From assembly GCA_016716835.1 (NCBI GenBank), contig JADJUW010000001.1:930001-994000 (forward strand): DNA of 64,000 nucleotides. Direction: 5' to 3'. Origin of the DNA: Myxococcales bacterium (lineage in GTDB: Bacteria > Myxococcota_A > Polyangia > Haliangiales > Haliangiaceae). The position numbers were made by a program, and so were the translations under genes. The notes beneath the pieces were generated by a model. That model did not search any database. It had not been told where the DNA came from and worked only from the letters and a program-made list of their open reading frames with translations. Position 1 is the first letter of the stretch; each line of letters opens with the position of its first letter. This document shows positions 17,408-26,126 of the stretch, piece by piece.

Positions 17408-18600
17408 TCAGGGGGTGGTTGCTCGGCGCGCTTGTGGCTGTGCTGGCGATCGGGTGTGCGCGGCCACCCGCAAAACGAATGGGGACGGGCAGGTCAGCCC
17501 CGTGGTGGCGTGAGGCCTCGGTGAAGCCATCGCGCCTCACCGCCGCAACGTTGGCCGGCGATCCGGAGCCGACGAGCGCATGGCGTCGCGAGGCCGAGCG
17601 CGAGTTGGCAGCCATGAAGCCGTGGCGTCGCGGCAACTCATCGTCGCTGCGTCGGCGCCTGGCTAGGCACTACCTTGAGCGCGGCCGGCAGCGCTTTGCA
17701 CGCGGCGCCTTCGAGGCGACTGACGCTGATTGGCGCCGAGCTGAGATGCTCGGCGAATCGATCGACGCCGCGAGCGCGGCGCAACTTGCGTTTCGCATGG
17801 CGCTGCAGGCCGGCAACGATCCCGTGGACGCAAAAGCGCGCAGGGCCACGTTGGCCGCGCGGCATCTCGACCACCTACCGTCGTCGCAACAAGCGCTCGC
17901 GCGCACGTGGCTTGCGTGGCGAGGCGATCGGCCGATGGTGCCACCGCAGGAAACAAAGCGGCTCACCTCGTGGCTGCTCACCGAGGGATACATGCGCCTG
18001 GGCTTTCGCTTATCGAGTCGTATCTTCTTGGACGACCTGGCGCTGGCACAGTTTCGCGCGTGGCATCGCGGCGAACTCGACCTCGTGCCGGCCATGTGCC
18101 AGCTATTTGCGCCGCTCGCGCCGCGTGTCTCTACGGCGACGGTGGCACAGGGGCCCTGGCAGCTATTGGTTGCCAATCCGATCGCGGGCGAGGCCTCGGC
18201 GCGCAGACAATGTGACCGCGCGATCGACGACGGCGCCTGCGCGTTTGAAGTTGGCGTTGCGTTGCTGCGCACGCATCAGCCCAAGCGCGCCGCGAGATGG
18301 TTTGCCTACTCGCAAGAAATTGATGGCGGCGACACCCATCAGCCTGGCCTTGAGGCGACGATGGGGCGAGCCCTCGCGGAGGGGCTGCGCGGAAATCTCG
18401 ACGGCGCCGAGCAATGGTTGCTGATTGCCGAGGCCGCGGCGCGCGAGCCAGCGGCGGTCAGCGCCGCGCTCGCCCATGCCGCGGCGATGCTTGGATACGG
18501 CGGCAGCAAGGCCCACGCCTTATTTCGGTCTTGGGTGCAACGGCTCCATCCAAAGCGCGACATCGACGACCAATTGCGAGAGGCACGCTGCGGGGATTAG
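17404..18600 (+). CDS. Hypothetical lipoprotein with TPR-like helices
   Basis: ATG 17404 overlaps the preceding stop by the ATGA arrangement. The 398-residue product has a signal peptide and lipobox (VAVLAIGC). After an Arg-rich segment (AWRREAERELAAMKPWRRG) the protein is mainly helical, with repeated Ala/Leu helices such as RRLARHYLERGRQRFARGAFEATDADWRRAEML that look like TPR units. No catalytic motif is seen. Coupling to the UDG-like gene and proximity to surE suggest one transcript, but no common role is apparent. Function unknown. Confidence 0.75.
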   Translation: MIRGWLLGALVAVLAIGCARPPAKRMGTGRSAPWWREASVKPSRLTAATLAGDPEPTSAWRREAERELAAMKPWRRGNSSSLRRRLARHYLERGRQRFARGAFEATDADWRRAEMLGESIDAASAAQLAFRMALQAGNDPVDAKARRATLAARHLDHLPSSQQALARTWLAWRGDRPMVPPQETKRLTSWLLTEGYMRLGFRLSSRIFLDDLALAQFRAWHRGELDLVPAMCQLFAPLAPRVSTATVAQGPWQLLVANPIAGEASARRQCDRAIDDGACAFEVGVALLRTHQPKRAARWFAYSQEIDGGDTHQPGLEATMGRALAEGLRGNLDGAEQWLLIAEAAAREPAAVSAALAHAAAMLGYGGSKAHALFRSWVQRLHPKRDIDDQLREARCGD

Positions 18601-18706
18601 CGCTTGAGTCGTATTCACAGCCCGCGCGATCTCGCGGCGCTGGCAATAACGCCGTTTTTTGTGTGGAGCAGGCAACGTTCTATGGTCAGCATCGGTCTGC
18701 TGCACC

Positions 18707-19312
18707 ATGGCTGATGTCTCGATCGCCCCTAGTCCGAGCGTCGCGTTTGACGCCGCTGACGATGCGTCTTTAGCGGCGGCCTGCGCTGGTGGCGATCGCG
18801 AGGCGATGTCGAGACTGTATGTGCAGTATCGCCGCCGCGTGTATTCGCTCGCCTATCGCATGGTTGGCAAATCTGATGCCGAGGAACTGGCCCACGACGT
18901 CTTTATTCGCATCTATCGCGGCATCGGCGGCTTTCGCGGCGACTGCGCCCTCAGCTCGTGGATCTATCGCTTAGGCATGAACACCGCGCTCTCACGGCTC
19001 GCCAAGCAAAAGCGCCGGCGCGAGGTTAGCGAAACCGACGAGGCCGCGCTCGACGCGATGCCGGATGAGAAGGCGCATCTGGCGCTGCAACGCGATCCGC
19101 ATTTGGCCGCGACATTACAACTCGCGCTCGAACGCTTGCCTGCCGGGTATCGCGCGATTGTCGTCTTGCACGACGTCGAAGGCCTGTCGCATGAGGAAAG
19201 CGCGGAGGTGCTTGGCTGCACCGTCGGCACCAGCAAGTCGCAACTTCATAAGGCGCGCCTGCGCTTACGCGGCGAACTCGCCCACCTTCACCCAGCCAAG
19301 GCGGGGGCCTAA
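18707..19312 (+). CDS. ECF-type RNA polymerase sigma factor
   Basis: From ATG 18707 (an upstream start would add 16 residues of poor sequence) the protein has 201 residues. Region 2 (DREAMSRLYVQYRRRVYSLAYRMVGKSDAEELAHDVFIRIYRGI) includes the DAEELAHDVF core-binding motif and FRGDCALSSWIYRLGMNTALSRL. Region 4 (LERLPAGYRAIVVLHDVEGLSHEESAEVLGCTVGTSKSQLHKARLRLR) is the -35-binding helix-turn-helix. The stop codon overlaps the start of the anti-sigma gene (TAATG), so the pair is translationally coupled, as is standard for ECF factors held by a cognate membrane anti-sigma. Confidence 0.95.
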   Translation: MADVSIAPSPSVAFDAADDASLAAACAGGDREAMSRLYVQYRRRVYSLAYRMVGKSDAEELAHDVFIRIYRGIGGFRGDCALSSWIYRLGMNTALSRLAKQKRRREVSETDEAALDAMPDEKAHLALQRDPHLAATLQLALERLPAGYRAIVVLHDVEGLSHEESAEVLGCTVGTSKSQLHKARLRLRGELAHLHPAKAGA

Positions 19313-20019
19313 TGCAGTGCGTGCGCGCTCGCGCGCGGCTGTCGGCCTACCTCGATAGCGAGCTCAGCCCTGCTTGGCGGCGGGCGGTGCATGGCCACCT
19401 GTTAACCTGCGCGGCGTGCAAGGCAATGGCGAGCGAGCTCGCGCAGCTGCAGCGCGGGCTACGCGAATTGCCCGCGCCCGACGTACCCGCGGGCCTTTTT
19501 GCCCGCATTGAAAAAACGTTGGCGGAACAAGACATCGCGCATAGCGAGCGCAGGGCGTGGCGCTATCACCTTCAGTCGTGGCTGCAAGCGCTGGCGTCAT
19601 CGCGCGGCCTGCGCGTGAGTGGCGCGTTTGCGGCGGCCTCGTTGGCGGCGATCGTCGTTGGCACGCTGCACCAACGAGGTCCCAGCGCCCCGGCGTCGCC
19701 GCGTCAACCAGCGCCGGCAGCGCCGCAAGAGGCTTTGGTCGCCACGTCGCTCCTAGGCGACGAAGAGGCATCAGACGCCTACCTGGAAGTGGTCGGCGAG
19801 CTCCGCAGCGCGCTCCGCCGGCAACTGCGCCTCGGCCATGCCGCCGATGAGGCAACCTGGCGCGCGGTCAGCGTGCAGCTTGCGTCCTATGAGCAGGCGT
19901 TCGCGCGTGCGACGACCCCGCGCGAACGGCGCGAGCTTGCGTCCGCGACCGCGGCCTATCTTGGCGAGGCGTTGGCAGCGAGCCGCACCAACGATCTCAT
20001 CGCGAGGTCGTCATGGTGA
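19312..20019 (+). CDS. Transmembrane zinc-finger anti-sigma factor
   Basis: The protein has 235 residues. The N-terminal zf-HC2 domain has the HxxxCxxC zinc site (HGHLLTCAACK) within the fold CVRARARLSAYLDSELSPAWRRAVHGHL. One membrane helix follows at about residues 103-120 (VSGAFAAASLAAIVVGTLH). The outer part is helical (DAYLEVVGELRSALRRQLRLGHAADEATWRAV) and could be the sensing domain. The start overlaps the sigma stop and its own stop overlaps the following DUF4097 gene, giving a three-gene coupled operon. It most likely sequesters the upstream sigma factor at the membrane. Confidence 0.93.
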   Translation: MQCVRARARLSAYLDSELSPAWRRAVHGHLLTCAACKAMASELAQLQRGLRELPAPDVPAGLFARIEKTLAEQDIAHSERRAWRYHLQSWLQALASSRGLRVSGAFAAASLAAIVVGTLHQRGPSAPASPRQPAPAAPQEALVATSLLGDEEASDAYLEVVGELRSALRRQLRLGHAADEATWRAVSVQLASYEQAFARATTPRERRELASATAAYLGEALAASRTNDLIARSSW

Positions 20020-20945
20020 GGCGCGGCCTGGCCTTTTTCGCCAGCGTTGGGCTTTGGCTCGGCGCTGCGGTCGCCGACGCGCAATCGCCGCTTCCGGCCA
20101 TCGCCCCTCAAGGCGACGTGGTGGAGCTAGTGCCACAACACGCGCCCTTTTCTCGGCTGCAAATCGATAACTCACACGGCAACATTTCGATCGAAGGCTA
20201 TGATGGATCCGCCATCGTCGTGCGCTCGGTGCGGCGCGACGATGACCAAAACGCCAGCGCCAAGGTCGAAGTGATGACGGGCGCCGACGGCACCGCCTCG
20301 GTGCGGACCGCGCTGACCGATCATGGCGGCGAAGCGTCCACGAGATCGCTGCGACGGCCCCGCATTGATCTGTTTATCTCGGTGCCGCGTCAGGTCGCCG
20401 TCAAGGCGCATATCCAGTCCGGCGTGCTGCGGGCGACGGACTTGCGGCGCGGCGCGGCGCTCTACGCCAACGCCGGCGCCATCGAGGTCAGCCGCATCGT
20501 CGGCGCGCTGCTGGTTGATTCCACCTTTGCCGCGCCCACCATTCGCGAGGTTGCGGGCGACGTCGATGTCGAGGTGCTGGCGGCAAATGTCCTGCTTAGT
20601 GATATCGCCGGCGACCGCCTACAAGCTGGCGTGCACCGAGGCGACATCACCGCGACGCGTATCACCTCGCGCCACATCGTCTTGCGCGTCTTTCGCGGCG
20701 ACGTCGCCCTGCAAGCGCATGGGTTTGCCAACGGCGATGTTCGCATCTCGACGACAGAAGGCGACATCGCCGTACGGCTCACCCCGCTGGCGGGCGTGCA
20801 ATTGCGCGCCCGCGGCAATTCGGTGGTCTTGCCCGGGGGCGGGGTGCTCGCCCGCGATTCGTGGCATTTTGGCGGGGCCGGCAATGCAACCGCGGTCACG
20901 CTGGTCGCCGGTGCCGCGGGCCGCGTCACGTTTGCGCTGCCGTAG
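20013..20945 (+). CDS. Exported DUF4097-type beta-repeat protein
   Basis: The 310-residue product has a classical signal peptide cleaved after AVADA. The rest is a right-handed beta-solenoid-like repeat typical of the DUF4097/adhesin-like family: repeated short strands such as LQIDNSHGNISIEGYDG, VKAHIQSGVLRATDLR, ALYANAGAIEVSRIVG, VHRGDITATRITS and RGDVALQAHG. In other bacteria such proteins often accompany ECF sigma/anti-sigma pairs and probably serve in envelope stress sensing or as regulon members. The ATG overlaps the anti-sigma stop by 7 bases. Function is inferred only from family and operon. Confidence 0.85.
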   Translation: MVRRGLAFFASVGLWLGAAVADAQSPLPAIAPQGDVVELVPQHAPFSRLQIDNSHGNISIEGYDGSAIVVRSVRRDDDQNASAKVEVMTGADGTASVRTALTDHGGEASTRSLRRPRIDLFISVPRQVAVKAHIQSGVLRATDLRRGAALYANAGAIEVSRIVGALLVDSTFAAPTIREVAGDVDVEVLAANVLLSDIAGDRLQAGVHRGDITATRITSRHIVLRVFRGDVALQAHGFANGDVRISTTEGDIAVRLTPLAGVQLRARGNSVVLPGGGVLARDSWHFGGAGNATAVTLVAGAAGRVTFALP

Positions 20946-21031
20946 CGTTCGGGGCAACCGCCATCGCCACGGCACGGCATTCAGGCGACACAACGCTGGC
21001 CCATGAGGCCCGCGGTTTGGTATGACGCGGC

Positions 21032-21661
21032 GTGCATCAAGTTGACGATCTAGCCGGCCAGGCCGTGGCCTATGTTCAGCGCGCGCTGGGCATAACGCTT
21101 GGCTACGATAGCGAGACCTTGCCGGTCCTCGATCACTATATTTCGACGGTGCCGCGTGATCGCCCCGAAATGATCGAATTGGTTACCGTCACCGCGGGCG
21201 CGTATCTAGGCGAAGTGGTGAGGCGACAAATCGGCGGTCGCTGGGAAATAGACAACCCCGCGCAAGCGATGTCCTGGCGTATCGTCTTGCCCACGGGGCT
21301 CAATTTTTCGCCGATGGGCTTTGTCGCTGCCGCCATCGTTTGCGACGAACTTGGGGATGTCGACACCGCATTTGACGCGCCGCCGGCGATGCTGCCCTAT
21401 GTCGAAGTGACGCTCGGCAACATGTCCGAACAATCCGACCAAGAGTACTACTCGCTGTGCGGCCGGTACGACACCCTGGCGCACCTCCACGAAGTTTTGG
21501 TCGCCGTTGCGGCGTCGCGCCTGGACGCCGTCGAGGCGGCCCAGGAGGCGGCCGACGAAGTCCTTGCCGACTTACCGCCAGCTGAGGCGTCGACGCAGGG
21601 CGCGGCAGGCTCGCCGGTGCGCGGCGCGGGCACCAAGCCGCCGGGCGGCCCATGGAACTGA
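21032..21661 (+). CDS. Conserved-looking hypothetical protein
   Basis: The protein has 209 residues, starting at GTG 21032 (the alternatives are further in). No signal peptide or membrane segment is present, so it is predicted to be cytoplasmic. The sequence is well composed and codon use is typical: an N-terminal helix (DDLAGQAVAYVQRALGITLGYDSE), a central alpha/beta part (PEMIELVTVTAGAYLGEVVRRQIGGRWEID, SWRIVLPTGLNFSPMGFVAAAI), and a disordered Pro/Gly tail. I do not recognise the family. It lies between the DUF4097 gene and the metallophosphoesterase, with about 60-85 bases on each side. Confidence 0.7.
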   Translation: MHQVDDLAGQAVAYVQRALGITLGYDSETLPVLDHYISTVPRDRPEMIELVTVTAGAYLGEVVRRQIGGRWEIDNPAQAMSWRIVLPTGLNFSPMGFVAAAIVCDELGDVDTAFDAPPAMLPYVEVTLGNMSEQSDQEYYSLCGRYDTLAHLHEVLVAVAASRLDAVEAAQEAADEVLADLPPAEASTQGAAGSPVRGAGTKPPGGPWN

Positions 21662-21724
21662 ATTTTGCATGCCCGGGCTGTAACGCCGCGTAAGACCAGG
21701 TAAACTGGGGGTTGGATCGATCGC

Positions 21725-22462
21725 ATGCGCTACGGGATTTTTTCGGATATTCACGCCAACATCGAGGCCCTCGGCGCCGTGATGGCGGCATTTGGCGACC
21801 AGCGCATCGATCGCTTCGTCTGCATCGGCGACACGGTTGGCTATGGCGGCGCGCCTGATGAGTGCTGCAACCTGGTGCGCGAGGCGACGACGTACACCTT
21901 GCTCGGCAATCACGACGCCGCGGTGGCAGGGCGCATGGACTATTCGTATTACTACGATGCCGCGCGCGAAGCGCTCGATCTGCACGCGCGCACCATCACG
22001 CCAGAAAACCTCGCCTGGCTTAAGACGTTGCCCTATGAAGTGCGCGACGCCGCGCAGGGCGTCGCGTTTTGCCACGGCTCGCCGATCAATCTCGAAGAGT
22101 TTGAATACGTGTTCGCGCCCGAGCACGCCGAGCGCTGCCTGCAAATTTGGCAGGATCTGGCGCAGATTACGTTTGTCGGCCACTCCCATCTCTGCAAGGC
22201 CTTTGCGCTGACCAAGGATGAGGTCTACGAGGTCGTCGCCGATCGCTTCGAATTGCGACCGGGCTTTAAGTACATCGTCAGCGTGGGCTCCGTAGGGCAG
22301 CCGCGCGACCGCGACCCACGCGCGTCGTATACGGTGTACGACGCCGAAACCAAGGTGTTCGAATTTCTCCGCGTGCCCTACGATACCGAGGTTGCCGCGC
22401 AGCGCATTTTGGACGCGGGCCTGTTTAATGGCTTCGCCAACCGGTTGCGCCTCGGCATCTAG
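21725..22462 (+). CDS. Calcineurin-like metallophosphoesterase
   Basis: The 245-residue protein has the metallophosphoesterase motifs in order: GIFSDIHAN (D-x-H), FVCIGDTVGYG (GD), LLGNHDA (GNHD/E), and two late His sites, FCHGSP and FVGHSHL (GHxH). Its brevity and YGIFSDIHAN start are those of the YfcE/YvnB/ApaH-like cytoplasmic enzymes active on phosphodiesters or nucleotides; the true substrate cannot be read. The C-terminal strand SVGSVGQPRDRDPRASYTVYD is also typical of this subgroup. It is convergent with the GT51 gene. Confidence 0.92.
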   Translation: MRYGIFSDIHANIEALGAVMAAFGDQRIDRFVCIGDTVGYGGAPDECCNLVREATTYTLLGNHDAAVAGRMDYSYYYDAAREALDLHARTITPENLAWLKTLPYEVRDAAQGVAFCHGSPINLEEFEYVFAPEHAERCLQIWQDLAQITFVGHSHLCKAFALTKDEVYEVVADRFELRPGFKYIVSVGSVGQPRDRDPRASYTVYDAETKVFEFLRVPYDTEVAAQRILDAGLFNGFANRLRLGI

Positions 22463-22491
22463 CGTCCCCATCTCGCGAGGCAAGCTCGACG

Positions 22492-24618
22492 CTACGGCGC
22501 CGTCGCCAACCGCGCGCGCAGGCTGACGACGACGGCCGGCGGTATAGCCAGGCGACTTGCGGTCGCCGCGGCATGCGCGTCATCAGACAGCGCGCCGGCG
22601 CGCCGCATTGCGCCCAAGATTAGCTTGGTGCGCTCCCAGGTGACGTCATCAAGCCGTCCGGCCCCGGCAATCCGCCGCGCCGCAGACATCGGCCCTGGGG
22701 TCATGGCCGCAAACAAGGCCGCCTGCGCCGCGGTCAATTTGGCGGCGTCGACGCCAAACCAAAACGACGCCGCTTGGCCAACGCCCCACACGCCGGGCCC
22801 AAGCTCGATGACATTTAGATAGCGCTCGAGGATTTGCCGCTTGGTGAGCAGGCTCTCAAGGCGCCAGGTCAGGATCGCCTCTTGCAGCTTGCGCGCGAGC
22901 GTGCGCTGGCGATCTAGGAACTCATTCTTGATGAGTTGTTGGCTGATCGTCGAGGCGCCTCGCAAGACGCCTTGCTCGCGAAAATTAAAATCGAGGCTGC
23001 GCGCGATTTGATCGGGCGCAAAGCCGTCGTGCAGGTAGAAGCTCGCATCCTCGCCAGCGACAAAGGCGGCATCGACGTGGGCCGGCAAGGTCGCAAGGCC
23101 AACGTAGCCGGGGGCGCCTGGGCCGACTAGGCGGGTCGTGCCATCGACGAAGCGGCGCGGCGCGATCGCTAGCAACGCCAACGGGTCGGCGCCCTGGGCG
23201 TCTGCGAGGATCTCGCAGTCTTCGACGTCCAGCGTGGTTAAGATCATGGCGCCATGGCCCACGGGCTTGGTCGCGTCGTAGCGAATTTCTAGGCCACCTT
23301 GCAGCATGCCGCGCGGCGTAAGGCCCGTGAGGGCGCCGCGCAGCACCGGCGGAATCGACTCGAGTGCGTCGAGACAGGCGACCGGCGCGATGTTTGCCGC
23401 CAGGCGCAACGCGACGATGCCATCTGAGGTATCGAGGTACCCATTACCCGCAAGCGCAACGTCGCCGAGCGAGACCGCGTAATGCGTTATGGTTGTCACG
23501 TCTTGGGCAAAGCTTGCCGTGGCCTCGCCCTTGAGCGACAGCGGAACCGGCTCGGTGGCAACGAGACCTTGGGTAATGGCCGCGCCATTTAGCTGACCGT
23601 GTGCGGTCATAACAATTGCCTGGCCGGGCGCGGGTGACATCATGTGTTGCAGGACCAGGTGCCCCGTGGCCGTTGCCTCGCTAACGTCCAAGGTCGGCGG
23701 CAGGGCGGGGGCAAGGATCGCCAGCGGCGCCTCATTGAGTTGCAGCGTGAGGGTGTCGTCGCGGTGCCAGGCGATCGAAAATGGTTGCTCGGGTGCGCCC
23801 GCAAAGGCGCCGGCCGCCACGACATCGTGCTGTCGATCGGTGCCAAAGGAAGCCGAGAGGCCGACAAACGCCTCGCGGATCGCGCCGTGCTCGACGGCGC
23901 CACTGCCCGCTACCGCCAGCGCCCGCACCACGCGATGCGACGCCAGATCAACATCGGCGGCGCTGCGATCAAAATGAAAGCGCGCGAGGTAGCCAGCGTG
24001 TGCGAGCTTAAGCTCGACGCCCTGCGAGGTGACGCGAAGCTGCTCCCCGGTGGGCACGATATCGACATGCGTCAGCTGCACGGAGGCGAGGGCGCCATAC
24101 GCTAGATTCACGGTACCGTCGGTGGCGACGATCCGCAGCGCCGTGGCATCACTGGCCTCACCTTGGGCCGCGCGGCCTGCATCGCCGGCCTTTCCCAGCG
24201 CGCGCCGATAGAGTTCGGCGAGGCTAGCGAGCCCCGCATCGTCAACGCGCGCATGTACGGCAAAACGACGCAAAACGACCTCGCCGGGGCGAAACTGTCC
24301 GGCTAACATCGACCGCCACGACGCGCCGAGTTCAATTGTCTCGGCGGTGAACATCGAGCCGACCTCGACCTCACTGAGCTCGACGCTGCCGCTGAGATTC
24401 GCCGCGATCGCGCCGATGCGGACCGGCACGCCAAGCCGCGTCGCCAAGCGCGGCTCGATGCTGCGGTGCAAGGTACGTTCGACGTACAGAAATGCGGAGC
24501 CAGCGATAGCCGCCGCGATCAGCGCGACGCCGCAAGCGGGGATGGCGCGACGCAGCGTCAGGCTGCGCGTTGAGACGCCGGCCGCTAGTGAGTGGTCGAC
24601 GAGATGAGCGATCGTCAC
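22492..24618 (-). CDS. GT51 peptidoglycan transglycosylase with a large extra N-terminal periplasmic region
   Basis: The protein has 708 residues. One membrane anchor (about residues 28-47) is followed by about 440 residues of beta-rich sequence resembling AsmA/DUF-type repeats (VELSEVEVGSMFTAETIELGASW, VVLRRFAVHARVDDAGLASL). The C-terminal domain (about residues 490-670) is a family 51 glycosyltransferase: FVAGEDASFYLHDGF with the catalytic Glu, RGASTISQQLIKN, QEAILTWRLESLLTKRQILERYLNVIELGPGVWGVGQAASFWFG. There is no transpeptidase domain, so this is a monofunctional enzyme polymerising lipid II outside the inner membrane. The usual MtgA is only about 240 residues. It is divergent from the Mrr-fold gene, with about 100 bases between the starts. 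Confidence 0.9.
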   Translation of the reverse strand: MTIAHLVDHSLAAGVSTRSLTLRRAIPACGVALIAAAIAGSAFLYVERTLHRSIEPRLATRLGVPVRIGAIAANLSGSVELSEVEVGSMFTAETIELGASWRSMLAGQFRPGEVVLRRFAVHARVDDAGLASLAELYRRALGKAGDAGRAAQGEASDATALRIVATDGTVNLAYGALASVQLTHVDIVPTGEQLRVTSQGVELKLAHAGYLARFHFDRSAADVDLASHRVVRALAVAGSGAVEHGAIREAFVGLSASFGTDRQHDVVAAGAFAGAPEQPFSIAWHRDDTLTLQLNEAPLAILAPALPPTLDVSEATATGHLVLQHMMSPAPGQAIVMTAHGQLNGAAITQGLVATEPVPLSLKGEATASFAQDVTTITHYAVSLGDVALAGNGYLDTSDGIVALRLAANIAPVACLDALESIPPVLRGALTGLTPRGMLQGGLEIRYDATKPVGHGAMILTTLDVEDCEILADAQGADPLALLAIAPRRFVDGTTRLVGPGAPGYVGLATLPAHVDAAFVAGEDASFYLHDGFAPDQIARSLDFNFREQGVLRGASTISQQLIKNEFLDRQRTLARKLQEAILTWRLESLLTKRQILERYLNVIELGPGVWGVGQAASFWFGVDAAKLTAAQAALFAAMTPGPMSAARRIAGAGRLDDVTWERTKLILGAMRRAGALSDDAHAAATASRLAIPPAVVVSLRARLATAP

Positions 24619-24719
24619 GCCCCGACGTTACGAGCGGGCCGGCGGGCGGGCAACTTTTGCGGGGCCGCTTGCGGCGAGCAATGATTGACGTCGCTGGCCG
24701 GTCAGCGTATCCACTCGGA

Positions 24720-26126
24720 ATGACGCGCAAAGCAACTGCCAGCTCCGCTGCCAAATCGGCGCCGGCGATCCCTGCCGGCAAGCCGACAAAATCCGCGAAG
24801 CCCGCGACGACCAAGGTAGCCGCGAAGGCGTCCACGCGCACGGCAGCAAAGGCGCCCGCGGGCGAGGCAGGCGTGGCGTCACCCAAGCACGCACCCAAGG
24901 CTGCTCGACCGCCCAAAAAGGTGATCGCCAAGCCAGCCTCGTCGGACGCGCGCGCCGCCGCCCATATGCCCTCAGAGGAGGAGCTGGCGCTGGCGTCACT
25001 TTACGCAGATGACATGCAAAGCCCCGTCGCGGCACATGGCGAATTTCGCGATGCGCGCACGGCCGATGAAGATCGCGAGATGTCGCCGGAACACACGGCC
25101 AAGGCCGTTCGACGTGCGGCCCATGGCGATGCGCGCCAGGACCGGCGAGACCACTGGAAGCGCCTGCGCGAGGAACGCAAATCGCGCCGCGAGTCGCGAT
25201 CAAAGTCTGACAGTGGGACAGCGCCAGTTGCCGGCGCCGCGCCAACCTCGCCAGCCGCTTCGCACCCATCAAATGCACGCCGCAGCCACGTTGAACGCGC
25301 CGGCGCGCCGCGATCGCAAGGCCTGGTTAGTGCCAAGCCGGCAAGTCTGGCCCCCAAGGCGGGCGATGGCGACCGCGCGCTCGCGAGCGCCGCGCAGGCC
25401 GTGTTCGCCAGCATGGCGACCGCACAATCTATCCCGGTGCGCCAGCTGACGCACATGATGAAAAAACGCGAGCTGTTCGCGGCTGACCCGGAACGCGTCG
25501 TGCAAGATCTAAAATGGCAACTCATCACCGATGAGCGCGAGCGCAAGGCGGCTGGGTTCCGCAGCGTTGTGAGCTATCGCGGTCGCGATTTATTCGCGAC
25601 CGGCGCGGCCCGCTTATCCGCCACGGCGGACAGCGAAGCGGCACTTTATGCGGCGTGGCGAGACCATGGCGCCGCGGTGCGAGAGGCCTTGCAGCGGCAC
25701 GTCGCAAGCCTCGCCGCTCCCGCCTTTGAACGCCTCGTCCATGCCTTGCTCGAGGCGCAGCATTACACCTCCATCGCCTGGGTCAAGCGCGCGGCGCCGT
25801 ATAGCTATGCCACCGCTCTCGACACAAGCGGCGGCACCGTCCTCATCTCGGTTCGTGCCGGCGACGGCGCGATCGATCGCCGTGGCGTCGGCGAATTACG
25901 CGTTGGCACCGAGGCCAAGGACTTACCGACGGGCCTGTTATTTAGCGCGGGTACGCTCTCGGACGACGCGCAAGCCGAACTGCTCAAGCCCGGGCGCAGC
26001 GTCGCGCTCTGCGTGGGCGATGCGCTGGTGCAGGCGCTTATCGCCGCCGGCGTCGGCGTTGCGGTGTCGCACGCGCCCATTAGCTACCTCGACGAGGCCT
26101 TCATCGCCGAGCTCTCGGCCGGCTGA
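24720..26126 (+). CDS. Histone-H1-like tail + winged-helix + Mrr-type nuclease-fold protein
   Basis: From ATG 24720 (an earlier ATG at 24681 is possible) the product has 468 residues. Residues 1-75 are an Ala/Lys/Pro tail like histone H1 (PAGKPTKSAKPATTKVAAKAS). A charged, probably disordered stretch follows (RRDHWKRLREERKSRRESRSK). About residues 220-300 resemble a HARE-type winged helix (ASAAQAVFASMATAQSIPVRQLTHMMKKRELF). The end (about 335-455) follows the Mrr restriction-endonuclease fold (APAFERLVHALLEAQHYTSI, TGLLFSAGTLSDDAQAELL, DALVQALIAAGVGV), but the catalytic D...(E/Q)xK set looks degenerate (LISVRAG in place of VQAKR). A DNA-binding, probably non-cutting protein is inferred. Its stop overlaps the lipB start (TGATG). 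Confidence 0.75.
   Translation: MTRKATASSAAKSAPAIPAGKPTKSAKPATTKVAAKASTRTAAKAPAGEAGVASPKHAPKAARPPKKVIAKPASSDARAAAHMPSEEELALASLYADDMQSPVAAHGEFRDARTADEDREMSPEHTAKAVRRAAHGDARQDRRDHWKRLREERKSRRESRSKSDSGTAPVAGAAPTSPAASHPSNARRSHVERAGAPRSQGLVSAKPASLAPKAGDGDRALASAAQAVFASMATAQSIPVRQLTHMMKKRELFAADPERVVQDLKWQLITDERERKAAGFRSVVSYRGRDLFATGAARLSATADSEAALYAAWRDHGAAVREALQRHVASLAAPAFERLVHALLEAQHYTSIAWVKRAAPYSYATALDTSGGTVLISVRAGDGAIDRRGVGELRVGTEAKDLPTGLLFSAGTLSDDAQAELLKPGRSVALCVGDALVQALIAAGVGVAVSHAPISYLDEAFIAELSAG

Noticed and set aside
24570..24719. N-terminal extension of the Mrr-fold gene
   Set aside because: It would overlap the start and promoter of the divergent GT51 gene and reads as Arg-rich low-complexity sequence.
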